Shown here in pieces: positions 34,705-46,900 of a DNA stretch of 64,000 nucleotides; the stretch's first letter is position 1, and every line of letters starts with the position of its first letter. Made by a program: the position numbers and the translations under genes. The notes under the pieces are model-generated. The model was given only the letters and a program-made list of their open reading frames with translations. It did no database searches and had not been told where the DNA came from. The stretch is from Chlorokybus atmophyticus (lineage: Eukaryota > Streptophyta > Chlorokybophyceae > Chlorokybales > Chlorokybaceae), in the NCBI GenBank assembly GCA_009103225.1, contig RHPI01003020.1, positions 142,867-206,866 of the forward strand. The letters run 5' to 3'.

Positions 34705-36232
34705 GAAGGCAGGCACAAGGAGTGTTTCCATACACAACCGTTGCACTCAATGCGACGGCACGCATTAACGCCTGCAACATTACCCAGAGAAGAGCTGTTG
34801 ATGTGCGGTTATTGCTGCCTTGTCAACCGGGATCGGGAAGCTCAGCTGGGGCATTCACGGTGTCGCTGTTGTGGGATCTCTTGCGGTGGTTTGCGTCGCT
34901 GTACGCCACCACCTACGGCGAAGACAACCACTGGCCTGCCGAGCACAGCGGCAAGATGAGTATTGTCAGTTTGCGCACCTTCCGGTGCGCGCACAGCCAC
35001 CCGCTGGCAGCGTGTGCACCCTCCACATCATCCCTTGCGGCAGCTCCGTCCACTCGTCGGTATGCAAAACACACATGCTCGTTCATCACTGCTTGCATTG
35101 TTGGCTATGGTAGAATGCTTGCGCGTACATGGTCAGAGCAAGAGGAGTCTTCTGGACCGGTCCAGTGCAAGCTTATCCAGCACTTGATGCTTGTGCATTA
35201 TGCAGGGACAGACGGCTCACCGAGTCAGCCGACAGTGCTGCCTCTTCATCAGGGCACCGTAGTGATGCTCCAGCGGCAGACCCAGAGCCCGGCGTGGACA
35301 CGGTAACTAAAGAGCGAGTAGATGCGCACAGCCCGCTGTCCCGTGCACTCAGTGACCGATACCCGCGTTCTCAGGTGAGAACGATACAGCATCCGATCCA
35401 CTAGCTTGCCCATGCCCACAGCCGCTTCAGGAATGGAAACAGGCACTCGTCACATCGGTTGCGAACTGCATGAGGGGTAAACATTGCACATTCCACTGCA
35501 GGAGTTGAATGTAAACATCTCACCATTGTATCGGATGGCCCTGGGTTCTGGGTTGCCCCTTCCCTCTCCAAAGCTCAGGCGACGCTCCCTTCTTGCCTTT
35601 GCATCGGGACCGTCAAACCCTGACGCCAATAAGATGCAAGTACTCATTGTGCAAATGGGTGTTGGCTACGACCAGCACGGGTGGGTATTAGTGGTGGATT
35701 GTCAGCATGTGTGTCTCGGTTATGCTTGACAGTTGGTAGTTTGCAGACAAGACATAACTTCAGCTGCATGCAAAGCTGTGCGGGATGCTATACGCTCCAA
35801 CTCAATCCCAGCATTCAGAAACGGTAGCCAAACAGCTATTTGTCAGCTCTGACATTTCCTACCATGGCTGTGCACACGGAACAGCATTGACGTCAGTGCT
35901 GTTTTCAGGGGCGCTGCCTGGCTTAACAAGTGCGAACATGCGGCTTCGAGTGAAGCTTGGTGTGCCCAGAGTGGCCGCTGCGAGGCTGGACCTCGAGCAA
36001 GTAAAAGCTGTCTTCCCATAGTAAGTTACTGCGTGAATTGCGGATGTCGGCGTTTGTCGTGCACAGCTCTCTGATTATGTCTTGTCTTCTGTGCAGCGGG
36101 GAAGTTGTATCAATAGAAGTTGTAGATGGCGGGCTTGTATGCAACAGTGGTTGCGTTATACAAGAAATGGGTGACACCAATGAAGATTGCTATGTAGTGA
36201 ATGCGGCAGTCGAAGTTGGCTATGTGCGCTGA
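34705..36232 (+). CDS. Lin0512-like conserved protein, N-terminus unresolved
   Basis: The C-terminal exons are firm and in phase: 35206-35374, 35502-35680, 35747-35823, 35909-36020 and 36097-36232. The core reads VLIVQMGVGYDQHGQDIT, then AVRDAIRSNSIPAF, RLRVKLGVP, EVVSIEVVDGGL and YVVNAAVEVGY. I match this, from memory of the family, to the small Lin0512-type proteins of bacteria and archaea, whose biochemical role is not established. A Ser-rich low-complexity linker (exon 35206-35374) and more sequence precede the core, unlike the compact prokaryotic proteins. An exon 34705-35059 is open in a phase that joins the next one. Its own upstream partner is uncertain, and an alternative with a 69-nt intron (34901-34969) is possible in another frame, so the start codon is not given. 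The extension may be an organelle transit region. Confidence 0.6.
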
Positions 36233-37115
36233 CTCATGCCGTGTTCAGCGCAATTGTACATATTCCTTGCTATGCAATAGCCTTGTGTTGCGCGGCTGCT
36301 ATTACTAGTGCTAAAGAGGGAGATGTAGCTCCTGCAACAGTGATGCCTTCCATTGTCACAACATTGCATCTGCTGATGTTGATTCACAATCTCAGAATAA
36401 GAGTTGCTCATGTTGAGAGTACACTATGTGACCTGTTTATCCTTACTGTACACATACATCTCTCGTACCGTATGAACTACATAATACTTATGGCCGGGAT
36501 GCGCGCACAAATGGATAGGTACCGATATCGCGAACCCTCATGCTCGATGCATGCTTTCGATAGGCGCAAGTTAGATCCCTAGCCTAATCTGAATGCGTCA
36601 TGATACAACTCAAATTGTTTGGCAAAAAGTGACGTAGCAGAAGTAGGGTAAGAAAAGCGAAAACTGTCAACTTACCACCTGTTGCAGTGACGTACGGCAC
36701 AACTTTTGGCGCTTTGTCCGATACATTATAGTTTGCAATACCGGTAGTTGTGACGGTCGAGGTTGCTCGAACAGATATCTATAACCATCTCAATCGGGCG
36801 TCTCACCCATAATTTAAATGACATGAAGCGGCACGGACACAATGTGAGACAGAGGCATTATGTGACACACAAAATGCCGCTGCCAGCTGTCATTGATACA
36901 GAGAAAACCGCACGGGTTAAATGCATTCTTATTCGTGACGACGACGTGCACCGGTAGCCTACCCAGTGGTAGGCCTACAATTGTTTATTTCGAGGGGGGA
37001 GCGCAGCGGAAAGGCCAAAACCAAGGCGAAAAGGGACTCTGCTTTGCCATGACTGTCATGCCCTCAGTGTATCATACCGTATGACAGACACTGTTGAACG
37101 CCACTGGCAGGCGCA
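36233..37115. other. Intergenic, no gene seen
   Basis: About 0.9 kb between the Lin0512-like gene and the phosphatase promoter; no coding or RNA signal. Confidence 0.6.
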
Positions 37116-37124
37116 TTAGGGTTT
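37116..37124 (+). promoter_or_regulatory. Telo-box-like motif TTAGGGTTT
   Basis: 22 bp before the ATG of the phosphatase gene at 37146. Confidence 0.5.
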
Positions 37125-37145
37125 GGGACGGCAGAGGCGGGCGGC

Positions 37146-39783
37146 ATGGCGACGGCGGCGGCAGCTGCGGTGGTGGTGGGGAGGGGGCGGCTGTCGGGGA
37201 CGTCGGCGTCAGTGGGGTCTGTGAGGTGCGGAGCTCACCCGCCGGTGTTGGCTCAGCGCAAGCACAGCAGGCAGCGGTTCGGGAGCAATGTGCCTCCTTC
37301 GCCTGCCAGGTTGCATCCTTCAGCGCCTACGTCGTCAGCGCCATGCTCCCCATCCATTTCCTGCTGCGCCGCCGCCGCTGGCAGCGAACAGTCGCCGACA
37401 GACTCCGAGCAGGCTGGCTGGGAGAAGCGCAGGGTGAGGCAGCGCTCAGTTGCATGTCGTGAGCGGAACTGCAAGCTGCCAGCTGAACTATCCACCTTCG
37501 TACAATGCATCTTCGAACAATGCTGCATGTGGTTGCTAGAAGCGTAATGCTTAGCCATATTGATGCCTGCGCCTCAACTGCCTCCTGCTCACATGCAACA
37601 TGCATGCCTGCAGCCGTGCATGTTATGGTCAAGCGCTTGTGGTATTACACATTGCCAACATGTTGACCATGGCTAATCAGTCGACATGCACGCCCCCTAT
37701 GGCGCTGCATGCATCGTGGTTGTAGTGTTCTCACTGCGGCTGCGCTTTGCCGTGTGGTTCTTATGAGTTGGGATACTCCTGGTGGAATGCCGCTCACATT
37801 GTTGGCCATGCTTTGCTCGTTTCTTGCAGGAGGAATCTGCTGCTGCTGGCGTAGCTGCTCCAGACACCTGGCAGTGGACTCTCAACTGGAATGAGATTAC
37901 ACCAGGCATACTTGTTGGTTCGTGCCCTCGCTCAGCAGCAGACGTGGTACGTTAGAGGATATGTGGCCTTGTTCTGTCATATTCTTGTCAACACCTGATG
38001 TTAATCGTTGTCATATAGGACCGGTTGGTCAACGAAGCTGGCGTACAGGCGATCCTCAACTTGCAATCAGATGCCTGTTTCGAGGCCTTGCAGGTGTACC
38101 ATTGAATCACTTGATGCACGCATGCAAGCCATGCATCAAACAGTTCTTGCCCGACAGTTGTGCTACATGCATGGCGGCCTTGCAACTTGTATATGTTGTC
38201 TGTGTAGTTTTGGCAGTGCTGATGTTGGCAAATGCACGGCAGATACCATATCCGGAAATACGGCAGCGAGCTGTTGATCTTGGCGTGCTGTACACGAGAA
38301 CCCCTGTCTTCGACTTTGATCACAATGATCAGGCGAAGATGCTTCCCGTAGCTGCACGGCAGTTGAACGTGTTGATGTCTTTAGGGAAGAAGACGTATGT
38401 GCACTGCACGGCTGGCATCAACCGGGCATCCCTAACCGTTGTCGCCTACTTGACATTTGTAAAGGGTATGCGTAGAGCTGAGGCAGTGGCTATGGTCCGG
38501 GAGGCTCGTCCCGTAGCCAATCCTTACATGGATTGCCTGGATGTTGTTCGCAAGCGCATTCTGGAGGGAAGGACAGAAGAGCTGACGTACATCAGCAAGT
38601 CCATCTACGAAGATCGCTGCAAAGGTGCGTTGGCAGTTGTGCCATGTAGGCTTCAGGCTGCTGTTGAGGATTTGAGCCTATATGGTGTAGGCATACGGAT
38701 GGTCATGCTCAGTGCTGCGCTGTTGCTTTGCTTGGTTGTTAGCTTGCATGTCGTGTGACCTCCAGCAGTGACACTCTCTTTGCAAAGGTCTTGGAGATCA
38801 GAGCAGCGCTGCACGAGGTGTCATTGGTTGGCATGTGCATAGCAGGTTGGAACCCCTGTTGCTTGTTCAAGATCGTTACTGAGCAACCCGTCTGTTGGCA
38901 GGTGGTGTGCATGGTAACATGGAAACGGACTGGCGTGGGGCGCAGGGGAAGCTTATTACACAAACGTTCGAGCGCTTCTTGGAGGCAGACCTCTATCTGT
39001 TGAATGGGTCAACAGAAGTTGCTGTCACTGACTACAAGAAGGCGACTAAGGCACGGAAAGGCAACGGCGTGCCAAATGACGTGCACAAGACAGATGCACA
39101 CAGCACCTTACTCTTGGAGCGAGAACTGGACGCTCTGCGCCATGAGAATCTGCAATTACAGAAAGAGAGGGTAAGCAGTCAACAAGTCGACAGCTGCGAA
39201 GCATTGCACGCATTGCTTCGCTGAGATTTGGTTGAGAGTACTTGAACCCAGAATGGCAGGCAAGCAGCTTTTGTGGTCAAGTTTGCTACTACTGCTCATA
39301 TCGTCCAAGTCGCTTAGGGCAGACAACATGATCTTACATCATCAACTACAACTCTGGTCTTTGTTACATCTGCACCGCTCATACGGCTGGCAAAGAGTTG
39401 TAGTGAGCAGCATTGTGCAACTGCCTCGCACTTCTCTGGGTTGATTGACATCGCTGCCGGCTGCAGGACGGTGCTTTGGCAACTGCGGCCATGGCGCGAG
39501 AAGAGGCCTCGCGACGTCTTGGGGCTTCGTCAGCACTTGCCAAGAAGGCAGCGCTTGAGGCTCAGGTATGTGTCAGTTGGTGCATGTATAGTGAACGTCT
39601 CGTCGATGCACTGCAGTGTGCCCCACACTGGACCTGTCCTCTCATGTACTTGCATACCTTCAGGCCCAGCAAGCTGTGGAGTCTGTCAGGGAAGTGACCA
39701 AGCTCATTGAGCAACTAGCAGACTCAATCTCTGAAGATAGAGCTCTGCATGAGTTTGTGAGCACAAGAGACAGTGCTCGCTAA
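37146..39783 (+). CDS. Dual-specificity phosphatase with C-terminal coiled coil, likely organelle-targeted
   Basis: Seven exons in phase, 37146-37433, 37830-37946, 38019-38093, 38243-38624, 38902-39170, 39467-39565 and 39664-39783, encode 449 residues. The first 90 residues are Ala/Ser/Arg-rich with almost no acidic residues, typical of a chloroplast transit peptide. The DSP domain runs from WNEITPGILVGSCPRS (about 115) to about 280. Its active site is VHCTAGINRAS, with the CX5R nucleophile Cys at about 215 and Arg at 221. The likely general acid Asp is in VFDFDHND at about 185. This resembles plant DSPs related to the glucan phosphatases SEX4/LSF2, but no carbohydrate-binding module is seen and the loop is INR rather than LGR, so a glucan substrate is not supported. 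The C-terminal 150 residues form helical coiled coils (LLLERELDALRHENLQLQKE). A telo-box sits just upstream. Confidence 0.82.
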
Positions 39784-41136
39784 ATGGTGAACAGTTTGTG
39801 TGAGAGTAGTAGCTCAGGCTGACCCCGTGGCAAACCAATAGGTGTAAATATGCACAGGAACAAGCGGTTACGGTAGCATAAGCCCCGTGTGTAGATGCCG
39901 ATTACAAATATGCTGTCCAGTGGTGATGAGAGTAAGTGGTTATCGCTTGTACTTGTGAGTGTGTAAGCAAAGCCCCAATCGCGCATCTGGCACATTGCAC
40001 AGGTGACACATATGCAAGGGTTGCAATTGTCTATTAAGCTGTGCCACATATTCGCCGACATGCGGGTGCAAACACTCCAGCAGCCAGTAAATAAACAGTA
40101 TTAACCTACATACACCAGAGGGTTAATTAGGTGGGGGCCTAATGTAAGGTAAGTGCAAGCAGCGGCAGCAGGGGCATATCATCGACCAACGAAACAGCAG
40201 CACATGCAGGTTGACGCTGACATTGCCGCTGCCGCTGCAGTGCCGCCATCATGCATGGCTGCTAAGACATCACACGTGATTGGCCTTTTTGTATGCCAAA
40301 TGCCTGGTGCTGCTATTCTGCACAATTGCAGTCTCTGGCTGGAGTGACCCAGTAAGAGAACATGGGAGACAGAAGTAAAACATGCCTGCGCATACATTTT
40401 GATGTTCAAGATGCTGTTTTGGCGCAAACCAGTACAACTATAGCCAGATCGCCGCCTGCTGGCATGTGCTTAGTAAGGTAATGTCTGAAGTAACAAGGTG
40501 ACATTTGCGATGAACCTGTCCTGTCCAAACTCAAGCGGGCCAAGAATTGATCATAAGCCACTAGCAGAGCTGTAGCGGTCAATGCTGCCTTTGCATGCAG
40601 CAAGCCAATCAGCCAATCATCTGTACTGTGCAATCTGTGGCAGCTCTTGTGCGCTGGCTGGCCGTATGTCGGCGTGGCAAGCTCATACTAAGGGCAGGAT
40701 CTATGCGGGAAGCAGAATGCCAGGTCGAAGTTGCACTTTGAAGCACCATTCTGGCAATTGATGGCAACAAGCCATCAACACCTGTAGATACTGAGCCGCT
40801 ACGCTGTCATGATACAACATGAGATGCTCACCGGGATGCGACATGCAACATGCAAAAAAACTGGGTCGCTTAGTGGCTGTGTACCATGGCCACCGTCCAG
40901 AAACGCTGCTTCCATCAGCCATGATGCGTAACTGCAGCCGACATCTACTTGGACCTGTGGTGGGAAAACCTCAGCAAAGTCAACAGCGTGACACTTGCAA
41001 AGGTATCAGTTCACACGTTGTCAACGCATGCCAGCCAAGCGCATATGGCCTGTGTAATACTGGAGACCTTACTGGCAACACACGCAATGCCTTTGTAATG
41101 TATGGTAGGTTGAGCTACTGCCACATTAGCGCAAAC
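39784..41136. other. Convergent intergenic region
   Basis: 1.35 kb between the phosphatase stop and the stop of the RNPS1-like gene. No gene, RNA or repeat supported. Confidence 0.6.
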
Positions 41137-43529
41137 TTACCCTGCTGAATCGGATGAAGTTCCACTTGAAGAAGAAGGCGACCTGCCAACAACCACGCTT
41201 CACATACAGCCACATCACAAGCTTGCCAATACCTTGGGTGGACGGGTTGTGAGTGAGGATGTATGTATACCTAGACGGGCTTCTGCGCGTCGGAGATTTC
41301 TACAGCAACAAAACAGCTTCAGCATTAGTACATGAGCTAATTTTAGAACCGCTCAACAGCCATGTAAGATGAGTCCTTGGCAGCTTGCATGCTGTCACTT
41401 ACAGTGTTGCGAGGTGGACTCCTTGGCGGGGACCTGTTGCCGCGAGGTGGAGGAGACCTGCCTCTGCGCAACAGTTGCAAGGCTTAAAACCCCATCCATA
41501 ACTAGTAGCCTTATGCAATTCATATCAACACCACGACTACACCACAACCAACCTCCTGGGTGGCGACCGAGAGCGAGACCTTAATGGACGACGAGGAGGA
41601 GAGCGGCTGCGCCGCCGAGCAGGTAGAGGTGACCGTGGCCTACATTTGCGACAGGTCATACAGAGGACAGCAGGCAAGCATGGCATGCATGTAAGGTGCA
41701 GTTCGTTTGACAAATGCTCTGTGCATCAATGCTCTGCAATCTGCGAGCACTCAGACAAACACATAGACAGCTGGCTAACCTCGGGCGGTATGGAGGTGAG
41801 CGACGGCCACGGTATGGGCTGCGTGGGCGCCTGGGAGGACTTCTGCAACAAAGCAAGTACTGCTTAATGAAAAACAGTAACATTCGTATTGTGCCCTGCA
41901 GTTACTGCAAGCTACATGAACTCTGTGCATCCTCTGCACCTGCGATCACCACCGCGCATCGGGGAGCGTCGGCGATATGGCGATGCAGCTCGTCCAGGTG
42001 GCCCCCAGTACCCTCCACGTCGCGGCGACGGTGACCGCCTTCGAGGTGGGGGAGACCTTCGACGTGGTGCTGATTGCAGGTAAACTAGTTAGCGCTCGAG
42101 ATGCAACAGGACACGCATGCAAGGATATGACCATACAACAGAGAATAGAGAACTCAGATAACATACGGGAGCGACGGTCAAGACGGCCATCACGTGTATC
42201 CCGGCCATTGCGATCACTTCGAGGACCATCCTTCAAGTTATCACGTCCACGTGGAGGAGATAAGGCTGGCTTCTTCTTGGGAAGCAAAATGAAGTTGCAC
42301 GTGATAACATTACCATCAATTTGTCCCTGGTAGACATTAACCAGAATGAGCGACGTACCCCAGTTGAGTATGCACACTTGTACACGTTCGTGCATGCATG
42401 CTGGTACGCGCGGGGAAGGGGGAACCNNNNNNNNNNNNNNNNNNNNNNNNNNNNNNNNNNNNNNNNNNNNNNNNNNNNNNNNNNNNNNNNNNNNNNNNNN
42501 NNNNNNNNNNNNNNNNNNNNNNNNNNNNNNNNNNNNNNNNNNNNNNNNGGGGGGAGGGGACAGGCAGGTTGCATTACAGACGCACCCCATCCATGTGCTG
42601 AAGTGCTTTCTCACTGTCTTCGCGCTTTGAAAATTCCACATAGCAATACCCCTTCGGCAGGTTGACCTACACCAGAGTGTCATTACGACAGGAATAGAAA
42701 CAGCAGATACTCAGACATCGCAAACGTAGTTGCACAAGACGACCACATGATCAGGTGCTCACCTGTCTATCAACTGCGAGGTCCACATGTACTACCTCGC
42801 CATAATTTCCTGTTCCAATCCATCGTCGCACATAAGAAGCAGGTGCACGCTTTGAGGGCAACGACACAACGTTAAGCATGTGAGCTTACCAAATATCTCT
42901 TTGATGTGCTCCTCATTGACATTCCGCGTCAAGTTGCCAACATGTATGGTCGTGCTTTGTGGTGAAGGGCTCTTAGCTTTTCTGCATGCGAGCGACACGA
43001 GTATTGTCACACTGCGGATTTGCCATACCAATCTACTTGTCAGTGGCACTCAGACTAAAACCTACTTGGGAGGCCCCGCTGCAGGAGCCTTGCCTTTGGG
43101 AGATGGAGACCGACCTCGTGCGGACGGCTTGTGTCCCGGACTGTCAAGCGACACTCAGTGTATTGCTTCACCTTGATCATGCTTTCCGTATGCAAATGCA
43201 AACAGCTACAACTGTACTGCAATGCCGCGCAATGTTTAAAATACGTGTCTATGTTGCATGCATTGCACGAGCGCTCAGCCCCGCTACTGCGCAGTTGACA
43301 CCACGTGCACGTGAGATGCATGGCCGCAAGCACAGCCATTGCAGCCATGCATCTCTTGGGTTCATTTGAGCATGCTCTCAGCTGCCCACCTTCGAGACCT
43401 GCTCCTGCTGGGTGACCTGCTGGACGACGTTCCAGTACCGCTTGACGACCTGGACACGGACGACCCGCTGGACGTCGAGCTGGAGGATATGCTCCGCGAC
43501 CTGGAGCGGGAATTGGAGCGCCGCGCCAT
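41137..43529 (-). CDS. RNPS1-like RNA-binding SR protein (EJC/ASAP splicing factor)
   Basis: About twelve exons on the minus strand encode roughly 340 residues. The first six are 43529-43390, 43140-43066, 42981-42890, 42809-42763, 42666-42586 and 42326-42167, followed by several short RS-rich exons down to the stop at 41139-41137. Residues 1-46 are an RS/Ser-rich tail (MARRSNSRSRSRS). A single RRM follows: TTIHVGNLTRNVNEEHIKEI (RNP2), then LPKGYCYVEFSKRED (RNP1) and a closing QIDGNVITCNFILLP. The long C-terminus is Arg/Ser/Pro-rich and ends SSSSGTSSDSAG. This layout is that of RNPS1 (plant SR45 is a relative), a nuclear factor of the exon-junction periphery and ASAP/PSAP complexes controlling splicing and mRNA quality. 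An N gap lies in the intron between the RNP1 exon and the next. It is divergent from UBA1 with 425 bp between starts. Confidence 0.87.
42427..42548. other. Assembly gap (N run) in RNPS1-like intron
   Basis: 122 undetermined bases flanked by G-rich sequence; flanking exons (42586 and 42326) join in phase without needing sequence from the gap. Confidence 0.99.
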
Positions 43530-43671
43530 CTCAGCCGCAAGCCAGGACAGCGCAGGGACGGCAACCTTGAACCGCCCAACCCACCCAGCACCGCCGGCAG
43601 CGGCGGCGGCGGCGGCGGCGGCGGCCTCCGCCTCGCCCTCAACCTCCGCCTTTCCCCGCTAAAATGCACGT

Positions 43672-43694
43672 AAACCCTAAAAACCAAACCCTAA
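43672..43694. promoter_or_regulatory. Two telo-boxes in bidirectional promoter
   Basis: AAACCCTAA at 43672-43680 and 43686-43694, between the divergent RNPS1-like gene (ATG 43529) and UBA1 (ATG 43954). In plants telo-boxes mark promoters of translation and housekeeping genes. Confidence 0.55.
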
Positions 43695-43953
43695 CTCACT
43701 TGCTTGTGCGATCTGCACAGCTTGTGCACACTGTCTTGTGCGCAGCTGGGTGTTTCAGGCTACTGCTATGCTGCTTGCGGCGGCAGCGGTGGCGGTGGCG
43801 GAGGTCGGCGGTGAGGCATTTCAGGAGGTTGACGTTGTAAAGCATTAGGAGTATATTACAATTCTGTTCTTGGATGAATTTGGAAGAACACAAGCATGTA
43901 AGTTGCTGTGCATGGACGCAGAGACCGCCGCCAGCGTAGTGGGTAGAGTGTAG

Positions 43954-46900
43954 ATGGCGCCGGCAAAGGAGCATCTCGCTGCAGCAACCATGGACGTTGA
44001 CGTTGAGGTTGACGTCGTTGGAGGTGGTGGCATATATGATGCCGCAGGAGTGGCGTTCAAGGAAGCTGCAGGGGGCAAGCACCTGGATGAGGAGTACTAC
44101 TCTCGCCAGTACGTTGTTGCAGCTGCTGCAGTCGTGACACTTCTCACCTGCAACAGGCGGTGGACACTGCACCAGCCTCTGTTGCACTCGGTCATGCGTT
44201 TATCAGCTCTTACATGACGAAGGTCTATACGCTGACTGCTGTGCAGTTGTTCACTACCGCATGCATGCAGTCTCAATCGACATGCTCTCAGCTGCTTGTG
44301 ACAAGTGAGTTGAAGCAGATAGGGTACAATATCTCTGCCAGGCGCTGTTGATAATGTCTAGGCTTGCGTCTTTTGTGTCACTGATGTCATGCCGCCTGCC
44401 TACTCTACAGATGGCTAGTTTAGCCAGTTGTTGTGCACTGTGCGGGTTTGCGTTGTTACCTGCATTTAGCAAAGCAGCTGCAGGAGGTAGCGCTGTAAAT
44501 GCCGTGCTGGCAGGTGCAGTGTGCGATATCACTATATCACGTTGATGAGTGCAACGGCTTCCACCCCAACTCCCATCTCCATTCATTGAGCAACTTGTTA
44601 GCCGGTCCATACATACCATGCTAAAAAATATCAAAGCCACTTGAACGGTTGAGTGCATGTCTCCTGCCCATGTTTGCCAGATGTTTGCGGCCAACATCTT
44701 GTGCACTGTAGGATATACGCGCTTGGCGCTGATACAGTACAAAGGATGGGCACTTGCAGTGTTCTGATTGTTGGAGCCAGGGGAGTTGGCGTTGAGATAG
44801 GTGAGGGTTGTCGCGCAACCGTAAAATCTCGGTTCTTCACGTACAGTGCACACAGACTGCTGTTAAAAATGTCTGATCATGCTGCCGTGTTTGCACTTCT
44901 CGGCAGCCAGGCACACAGTACTTGCGGGAGCCCAAACTGTCGTTGTATATGATGATGAGTTGGTGGAGGCTTCCGACCTGTCTGCACAGGCAAGCATTGC
45001 AGCTTCTAGGGTCAAGGCCATGCAAGCGTTCAGTAATAGCTGTGCAACAAGGTGACGTCGCGGTTGTGTGCAGTATGTGCTCCGCGAAGATGACGTTGGC
45101 CTGAATAGAGCAGCAGCATCCATCGGCCGTTTGGCTGAGTTGAACAAGCATGTGACCATTAGGGCGCTTCACGGTCCACTGACAGACGACTTGCTCAAGT
45201 CCTTTGATGTACGTGACTTGATAAGCACAACCTTAGGTGCGCTGTTGTTGCTGATGGTAGGAGTGTTTACTCCGTTGTGTAGGTGGTTGTTGCCACATTG
45301 GGTAACTGGAAGGAGTGGACGCAATGGGATAATGTATGCCGCGCACACGGTGTCCGCTTCATAGCAGCTGGCACCCAAGGCTTGGTTGGATATCTCTTTG
45401 TAGATGTTGGAGACACCTTTGCCGTGACAGATGCAACAGGAGAACCGCCAACGACATCAATCATTGAGTCCATAACAAAGGTATTTGAGAAACTCGTTGC
45501 TGCAGTGCGCACTCAAGTTATTGAGTTGGTTGCCAACGATTGAGTGCCATGACAGGATTGCCCAGCAACTGTTACGGTTGTTGAGGAGCAGCGGCACCGT
45601 CTGGAGGAGGGAAGTCAGGTGTGTATCAGATTGTTACTGCAGCTATTGTGCAAGCGATGGTGACCTGTTTTACAGTCGTCCATGCTGCTTAGGTGTGCTT
45701 TAGCGGCGTAGAAGGAATGCCAGAACTCTGCAACGGGGCTCCGCGCTTCGTGCATGTCACTGGTGCACATACATTTACAATACCCGATGATACGCGGAAG
45801 TACGGGAGTGCCGGTGGTGGCGGTCAAGTGCGATTGCATAGGCCACCTGTCTTCGTCAGTCATATCGCGCTGGAGACATCGATTCTGCATCCTGACATTG
45901 CGTTGGTGGATGCAAGCAGATCACATCGTGCAAGCAGTCTACATTGGGGTGTACAGGTGTGCTTTTCACACTTGAAGGTTGCACCAACCGACTGGTGCTG
46001 TTGGTGCATTGCGCTTTGTGTGGAGCAGTTTGCGGTTGAGTGTGCACGTAGGTTGTGGGTGGTGGCCAGTTTTGTTATGTTTGTCTTGCCATCATTCTCT
46101 CAGACTGCCATCTGCTTAGTCAGTTTGAGTTGAGAAAGCTGTGCTGTGTGCCAAAGTGCGGTTACGTCTTGCAGTCGTGTGCCCGTTGCCACTTGTCAGG
46201 GTTGTCTCCACTTCACTTAACCTGCACTGAGTCTCTGCTTTTGTTGCGCGAGCCATGCCTACTTGAAGTCCACCTCTTCATGTGTTTCCTTCACTGTTTG
46301 ACATGCTGTTGGGTGTGGGATACAGGCACTTGAAGTCTTTCAGCAGAAGCATGGAGGGGCCAGTCCCAGCCCTGATAGCCAGGCTGACGCTGATGAAGTA
46401 TTGTCGCTGGCTCTTGAGCTCAGTGCTCATTGTAGTGTTGAGACGGGAGCCAGCCTTGATGAACAAGGGATTCGCGCACTCGCCCGCAGCTGCCGTGCAC
46501 AGCTATGTCCAATGGCAGCCATTATTGGAGGCTTAGCCGCCCAGGAAGTGCAGAAGGCTTGCACTGGCAAGTATACGCCCTTGCACCAGTGGCTGTATGT
46601 GGATGCCCTGGAGTGCCTTCCACCATCTTACACCACTGCAAGCAGAGACGACTTCAAACCGCTATCAGGCAGTCGTTTTGATGCGCAGATCATGACCTTT
46701 GGGAAGAGCTTCCAACAAACTTTAGGAGGCCTGCGGTACTTTCTGGTAGGCGCTGGTGGTCTTGGCAACGAGCTTCTGAAAAATTGGGCTTTGATGGGAG
46801 TTGGATGTGGAGCAGGCGGCAGCATCCACGTCACTGACAATGAGGTTGTTGAGTACTCCAACTTGAATAGGCAATTCCTGTACAGACCAGAGGATGTCAA

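Noticed and set aside
34446-35306. 286-codon open frame taken whole as a gene
   Set aside because: Lacks a true ATG at its start and reads through clear splice sites; only the part 34705-35059 may be an exon.
43055-43687. Proline-rich minus-strand frame of 210 codons and the complementary plus frame
   Set aside because: Shadow frames of the RS-rich first exons of the RNPS1-like gene, whose own frame is supported by splice phase and the RRM.
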